DNA from: Thermoleophilia bacterium
GTDB taxonomy: Bacteria > Actinomycetota > Thermoleophilia > BMS3ABIN01
Direction: 5' to 3'
Assembly: GCA_014859345.1 (NCBI GenBank)
Contig: JACUUL010000010.1
Location: 1-45,691, forward strand
Length of the DNA stretch: 45,691 bases
Both the position numbers and the translations under genes were made by a program. Every line of letters begins with the position of its first letter. Within the stretch, counting starts at the first letter, position 1. The notes under the pieces were generated by a model. It was not told the DNA's origin. It saw only the letters and a list, made by a program, of their open reading frames with translations, and made no database searches. Below are positions 42,026 to 45,691 of the stretch, piece after piece.

Positions 42026-43435
42026 TTGTTAAATCCACCCCCCCTCGATGGGGTCAACGTAGTGCGCGAGGGACGCTGCATGCAGCGGACCAGCGCCTGG
42101 ACCACCGTCTGGGCGCCGGTATCGCTGGCGACTTCGGCATCCGTGCTCAGGGACCAGGGCTTCGACGTGAGGCTGGCCGACTGCAGCGTCGAGGATATCG
42201 ACTGGCCTGGCCTGTCCACGCTCATCGCGTCGTACAGGCCCGGGCTGGTCATCATCAATACGGCCACTCCATCGATCAATGGTGATCTGGAAGTTGCCCG
42301 GGTGGCCCGGGAAGTGTGGCCGGAGGTCAAAACCCTGGCCATGGGCATCCATCCCAGCGCCCTGGGAGATGACTGCTTCGATCTTCAGCAGGAGCTGGAC
42401 ATGGTAGCCCGCGGCGAGCCGGAGTACACCATCCGGGACGCGGCCGTGGCTATTCGCGAGGGCACCAGGCTCGAAACAGTGGCCGGCCTTTCTTTCCGGG
42501 ACAAAGACAGGAAGGTGGTCCATAACCGGCGGCGGGGCTTCATCGACAATCTGGACTCGCTGCCCTTCCCGGCGTGGGACCTGGTCGATACCGGACTGTA
42601 CCGCATGCCCTTCAGCGGCGAGCGTTTCGTATTGATAGCTACAGCCCGCGGCTGTCCCTACGCCTGTACTTTCTGCGCCAACAAGGCTTACTATGGATCG
42701 CGCCTGAGACGCCGGTCCCCGCAGCGGGTAGTGGATGAAGTCGAGTGGGTGAGCAGGAAGCACGGCATCAAGGAATTCCTGTTCTGGTCGGAATCTTTCA
42801 CCAACGACCAGGAATATGCCATCGAGGTGGCCGAGGAAATCACGCGGCGGAACCTGAACGTGAGCTGGGTATGCAACAGCCGGGTGGACACGGTCTCGCC
42901 TCTGCTGCTCAAGGCCATAAAGGAGGCCGGCTGCTGGATGATCGGCTATGGCATCGAGAGCGGCAACCAGCAGGTGCTCGACTCGGTGCGCAAGGGAACG
43001 ATGCTGACAGACGCGATAATGGCCGTGCGCATGGCCCACGACGTGGGCCTGGAGGTCACGGGTCACTGCATCCTGGGCTTCCCCGGAGAGACGGTCCAGA
43101 CCATGCAGGAGACCATCGAGTTCGCCAAGTTCCTCAGGCTGGACTACGCCCAGTTCTACTGCGCCGTGGCCTTTCCGGGATCGGTCCTTTACCGGCAGGC
43201 CCGTGAGAATGGCTGGCTGGATACCACCGACTGGCGCTATTACGAGCAGAACTTCTCGGTGATATCCGATGACGGTCTCGATTCAAAGCAGGTCATGGAG
43301 GCGCGGGACGCGGCCTACCGCGAATTCTACAAGCAGCCGTATCTCTTTTTGAACGTGCTCCGGAAGGTGAAGAGGCCGGGCGACGTCGTGAACTTCGCGC
43401 GCATGTTCAAGGATTTTCTGGCATGGGTGTCGTGA
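42026..43435 (+). CDS. B12-binding radical SAM enzyme 2
   Basis: This 469-aa protein is related to the previous one. The B12-binding part has SVLRDQGFDVRLADCSVED and KTLAMGIHPSALGD, but the canonical DxHxxG is not evident. The radical SAM motif CPYACTFC is at Cys210, 214 and 217, followed by the ELR-like FLFWSESFT strand and GHCILGFPGETVQTMQE. TTG 42026 has an AAAGG site five bases upstream; codons 42014-42025 read I-K-V-L, so the conserved KVLLLNPP strand would begin at an ATA. The start is unsettled. It follows RSAM 1 after about 30 bases. Confidence 0.87.
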   Translation: MLNPPPLDGVNVVREGRCMQRTSAWTTVWAPVSLATSASVLRDQGFDVRLADCSVEDIDWPGLSTLIASYRPGLVIINTATPSINGDLEVARVAREVWPEVKTLAMGIHPSALGDDCFDLQQELDMVARGEPEYTIRDAAVAIREGTRLETVAGLSFRDKDRKVVHNRRRGFIDNLDSLPFPAWDLVDTGLYRMPFSGERFVLIATARGCPYACTFCANKAYYGSRLRRRSPQRVVDEVEWVSRKHGIKEFLFWSESFTNDQEYAIEVAEEITRRNLNVSWVCNSRVDTVSPLLLKAIKEAGCWMIGYGIESGNQQVLDSVRKGTMLTDAIMAVRMAHDVGLEVTGHCILGFPGETVQTMQETIEFAKFLRLDYAQFYCAVAFPGSVLYRQARENGWLDTTDWRYYEQNFSVISDDGLDSKQVMEARDAAYREFYKQPYLFLNVLRKVKRPGDVVNFARMFKDFLAWVS

Positions 43436-43445
43436 CCGCCGGCTT

Positions 43446-44135
43446 ATGCGATTAGTCAAATTCGATATCACCCGGGTGGAGGGCTATCCTTTTAAGGCAA
43501 GCGCCGAGGCGAAGGAGGAATACGGCTCGGACAGGGAGCATCCAATCCTCGACCGTTATTTCGACGCCAGCGCGCCGGTGAGGTACTTTTACTGGAAGAA
43601 ACTGGAGATGCTCTGCGACCTGGATGAATACGACGGGGGAGGGACCGCGTTGGCCGCCGGCTGCGGGCCGGGCGTGGAGCTGCCTACCCTGGCCACCGGC
43701 TTCAGGAAGGTCATCGCCCTGGATTTAAACGGCGACGATCTGGAAATCGCCCGGGCCATCTGCCGGGCCGAGAACCTGGCCAACGTGGAGATAGTCGAAG
43801 CCGACCTGCTGGACCCCGGTGAAGGTCAGGACGGGGCCGATACGGTCTTTCTGATTGACGTCCTGGAGCATTTCCCTGACCCGGCTCCGGCGGTGGAGAG
43901 CGTCTACCGCCTCTTGCCCGAGGGCGGAAAGCTGGTCATGGTTGCTCCCACGGAAAACCGCTTGAATGACTGGTTGCGCCGGGCCCTCGGTTACAGCAAG
44001 CCGGCCACCCACTATCATGATTCCCGGGCGCTGGAGCAGGCGGCGCGCCGGCGGTTCCGGCTGGCCAGAAAGGTGCGCCCGTTCGGTCTTCCCCGGGCGT
44101 TGTCACTGTCAGAGATTTTCCTATTTGTCAAATAG
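43446..44135 (+). CDS. Class I SAM-dependent methyltransferase
   Basis: The 229-aa protein has a Methyltransf_11-type core: motif I GTALAAGCGPGVELPTLA (the usual LDLGCG is changed to LAAGCG), KVIALDLNGDDLEIARAI for motif II, TVFLIDVLEHFPDPAPAVE and LLPEGGKLVMVAPTENR for later motifs. The N-terminal 50 residues carry DREHPILDRYFDASAP with no named match. It lies in the operon after two radical SAM genes and before a GT39-like gene, so a role in modifying the glycan or carrier is inferred. The stop falls 33 bases before the next start. Confidence 0.83.
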   Translation: MRLVKFDITRVEGYPFKASAEAKEEYGSDREHPILDRYFDASAPVRYFYWKKLEMLCDLDEYDGGGTALAAGCGPGVELPTLATGFRKVIALDLNGDDLEIARAICRAENLANVEIVEADLLDPGEGQDGADTVFLIDVLEHFPDPAPAVESVYRLLPEGGKLVMVAPTENRLNDWLRRALGYSKPATHYHDSRALEQAARRRFRLARKVRPFGLPRALSLSEIFLFVK

Positions 44136-44168
44136 CGCGGAAAAAAACCATCAATCCCAAAGATTAAA

Positions 44169-45691
44169 ATGATGTCATTCCAAGGAAGCGAAGCGGCTGA
44201 CGAATCTGCCTTTGACGAATCCGCGAAGCGGTTCTGGACGCCCGGCCGCATTCTGGCGCTGCTGATCGGCGCGGCGGTCCTGCTCAGGGTGGCGGCCACG
44301 CTCACGCGCCAGATGGTCATGGCGGACGAAGTCGCCTACGTGCGCATCGCGGAGAACCTGGCCGCAGGCAACGGCTTTGTTGACGTAACCGGAGGCGGCA
44401 CCATTTACGCGCCTTTGCTGCCCATGCTCATGGCCGGCCTGGGCTTTCTGTTGCGCGACTTCATCCTGTCCGGCTATATCGTGGTGATTATCTTCGGAGG
44501 ACTGTTGCTGATCCCGGTGTACCTGCTGGGCCGGGATCTCATCGGCGAGAGGGTGGGGCTGATGGCGGCCGCGCTCATGGCAGTCCAGCCCTTTTTCATC
44601 AGCACCTCCGAGTTCATTTACAGCGAGGTGCTATATATCTTCTTCCTGCTGATGTCGCTGTTCTTCGGTTGGCACGTCCTCAAGGAGCAGCGCCTGAAGT
44701 GCGGGGCGGCCGCGGGCATCTGCCTGGGGCTGGCATACCTGGCGCAGCCGTCGACCCTCTATTACCTTATCGGCCTGCTGGGGTTGATGGCCGCCGCCGC
44801 CGTCCGGACCCGCGGGCTCGCGAGGATGGCGGGAGCCGCCGGCGCTCTCTTGTTTGCCTTTCTGCTTTTTGCCGCGCCATATGTGACGTTCCTGCATGCG
44901 GAGCTGGGACAATGGACCTTTACCGACAAGTCAATGGGCGGCGGCCTCCATTCAGCTACTCACAATATCAGGCGCGAGGACGTTGCCGCGTCGGAAAGGC
45001 TGCTCATGTCCCTGACCGCTGAGGAAAAAGAGCCGGTGGTGCTGGCTCTGGAGCGGGATAAGACAACCCCCTTTGGCTTCCTGCTGGGAAACCCCGGGGC
45101 GGCGGCAAGGAATTTTTTGCGGCAGTCATTTTATTTCCATGAATCCATCCTCTCCCGGGTCTTCCCCCTGTGGCTGCTGCCGCTTCTGGGGCTGGGCCTT
45201 TTTACCCGGGAGTGGACGCGGCAGCGGGCGGCGGCGGTAGGATACCTGGCGCTGATGATCTCACCAATGCTGCTGGTGCTCGCCATTTACGCCCATGCCC
45301 GGTTTTTCATGCCGTACGTGTCTCTGGCGATGATCATGGTAGCGGCCGGCTGGATGCGGCTGGAGGATTGGGGACGGCAGACGGCCCGGTGCAGCTTCAG
45401 GGGCGCCTGGAGGGAGAGGCTGGCGGGCTGGGCTCCGTGGCTGGTAGGAGTGGCGGTGCTGATGCCGCTGTTGTTCTATTCAGGCCTGATGCTGAAACAA
45501 CGGTCTTACGAAACCCAGTACAAGGAAGCCGGCCTGTGGCTGAAAGAGCACGGCGGCGAGGGCTCCAGGATCATGGACCGCACGTATTCCGCGGCTTACT
45601 ATGCCGGCGGCATGTTCGTGCTGCTGCCCTACGCGGATTACGAGGATATGACTGCGTATGCCCGCAAACGGGATGTGGACTATCTGATCGT
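44169..45691 (+). CDS. GT39/ArnT-like glycosyltransferase (partial, runs off the window)
   Basis: The frame stays open from ATG 44169 to the window end (507 codons). It is a GT-C membrane enzyme with about ten or more helices; the first loop has MADEVAYVRIAENLAAGNGF, with the Asp53-Glu54 pair that is catalytic in PMT/ArnT-type enzymes, and then GGGTIYAPLLPMLM. Such proteins use polyprenyl-phosphate sugars as donors, which the GT2 enzyme upstream could make. The first 23 residues (MMSFQGSEAADESAFDESAK) are soluble and acidic, and the DNA for residues 3-13 overlaps a repeat-like string. ATG 44172 is an equal start. The C-terminal domain lies outside the window. Confidence 0.88.
   Translation, partial: MMSFQGSEAADESAFDESAKRFWTPGRILALLIGAAVLLRVAATLTRQMVMADEVAYVRIAENLAAGNGFVDVTGGGTIYAPLLPMLMAGLGFLLRDFILSGYIVVIIFGGLLLIPVYLLGRDLIGERVGLMAAALMAVQPFFISTSEFIYSEVLYIFFLLMSLFFGWHVLKEQRLKCGAAAGICLGLAYLAQPSTLYYLIGLLGLMAAAAVRTRGLARMAGAAGALLFAFLLFAAPYVTFLHAELGQWTFTDKSMGGGLHSATHNIRREDVAASERLLMSLTAEEKEPVVLALERDKTTPFGFLLGNPGAAARNFLRQSFYFHESILSRVFPLWLLPLLGLGLFTREWTRQRAAAVGYLALMISPMLLVLAIYAHARFFMPYVSLAMIMVAAGWMRLEDWGRQTARCSFRGAWRERLAGWAPWLVGVAVLMPLLFYSGLMLKQRSYETQYKEAGLWLKEHGGEGSRIMDRTYSAAYYAGGMFVLLPYADYEDMTAYARKRDVDYLI

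Overview
The window is a GC-rich bacterial chromosome segment. The order at the left edge (acidic C-terminus resembling ribosomal protein S1, coaE, uvrB, uvrA) is typical of Actinobacteria. Several genes have a -10 hexamer only 6-8 bases before the start codon, which suggests leaderless mRNAs, also common in that phylum. The ferredoxin, DUF362 and cobalamin/radical-SAM genes point to an anaerobic or facultative, deep-branching, probably uncultured actinobacterial lineage. This placement is inference from gene order and protein style; no phylogeny was run. No phage, integrase, transposase gene or CRISPR array was seen.

Region 1 (1-22.9 kb) is mostly core chromosome. It holds CoA synthesis and DNA repair (coaE, a lytic transglycosylase, uvrB, uvrA), a DUF916-like surface protein divergent from lgt, and a thiol-redox set (CcdA, TlpA-like thioredoxin, TPR protein). 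The primary sigma factor follows, then an MMPL exporter with a candidate operator, tRNA-Lys(CTT), a cation/Ca2+ antiporter, a DUF1015 protein, a methyltransferase and rsmI. It ends with a 59-aa 2[4Fe-4S] ferredoxin next to a DUF362 iron-sulfur protein, a ROK sugar kinase and a DUF5658 membrane protein.

Region 2 (23.1-45.7 kb) is a large cell-surface polysaccharide/glycolipid locus. It contains an LCP-family ligase, three GT4 glycosyltransferases, three tandem O-antigen-ligase-like paralogues with an Ig-like domain inserted in an extracytoplasmic loop, a polyprenyl-phosphate sugar transferase, a nucleotidyltransferase-fold protein, a YihY membrane protein, a cupin and a Wzx-type flippase. The locus ends in a co-directional run: nucleoside phosphorylase, GT2, two B12-binding radical SAM enzymes, a SAM methyltransferase and a GT39-like transferase cut by the window end. 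The expected logic is: initiating sugar phosphate on undecaprenyl phosphate, extension by GT4 enzymes, flipping, then transfer by ligases and LCP to acceptors. The last operon appears to make and modify a polyprenyl-linked sugar or lipid.

The most unusual points are the ligase triplication, in which the first copy has Asn where the other two have the WaaL-type His; a palindromic REP-like element whose arm supplies the stop codon of ligase 2; a 23-codon leader ORF one base before the first GT4 gene; a radical SAM gene that seems to start at ATT; and the phosphorylase/GT2/radical SAM/GT39 operon, whose product I cannot name.
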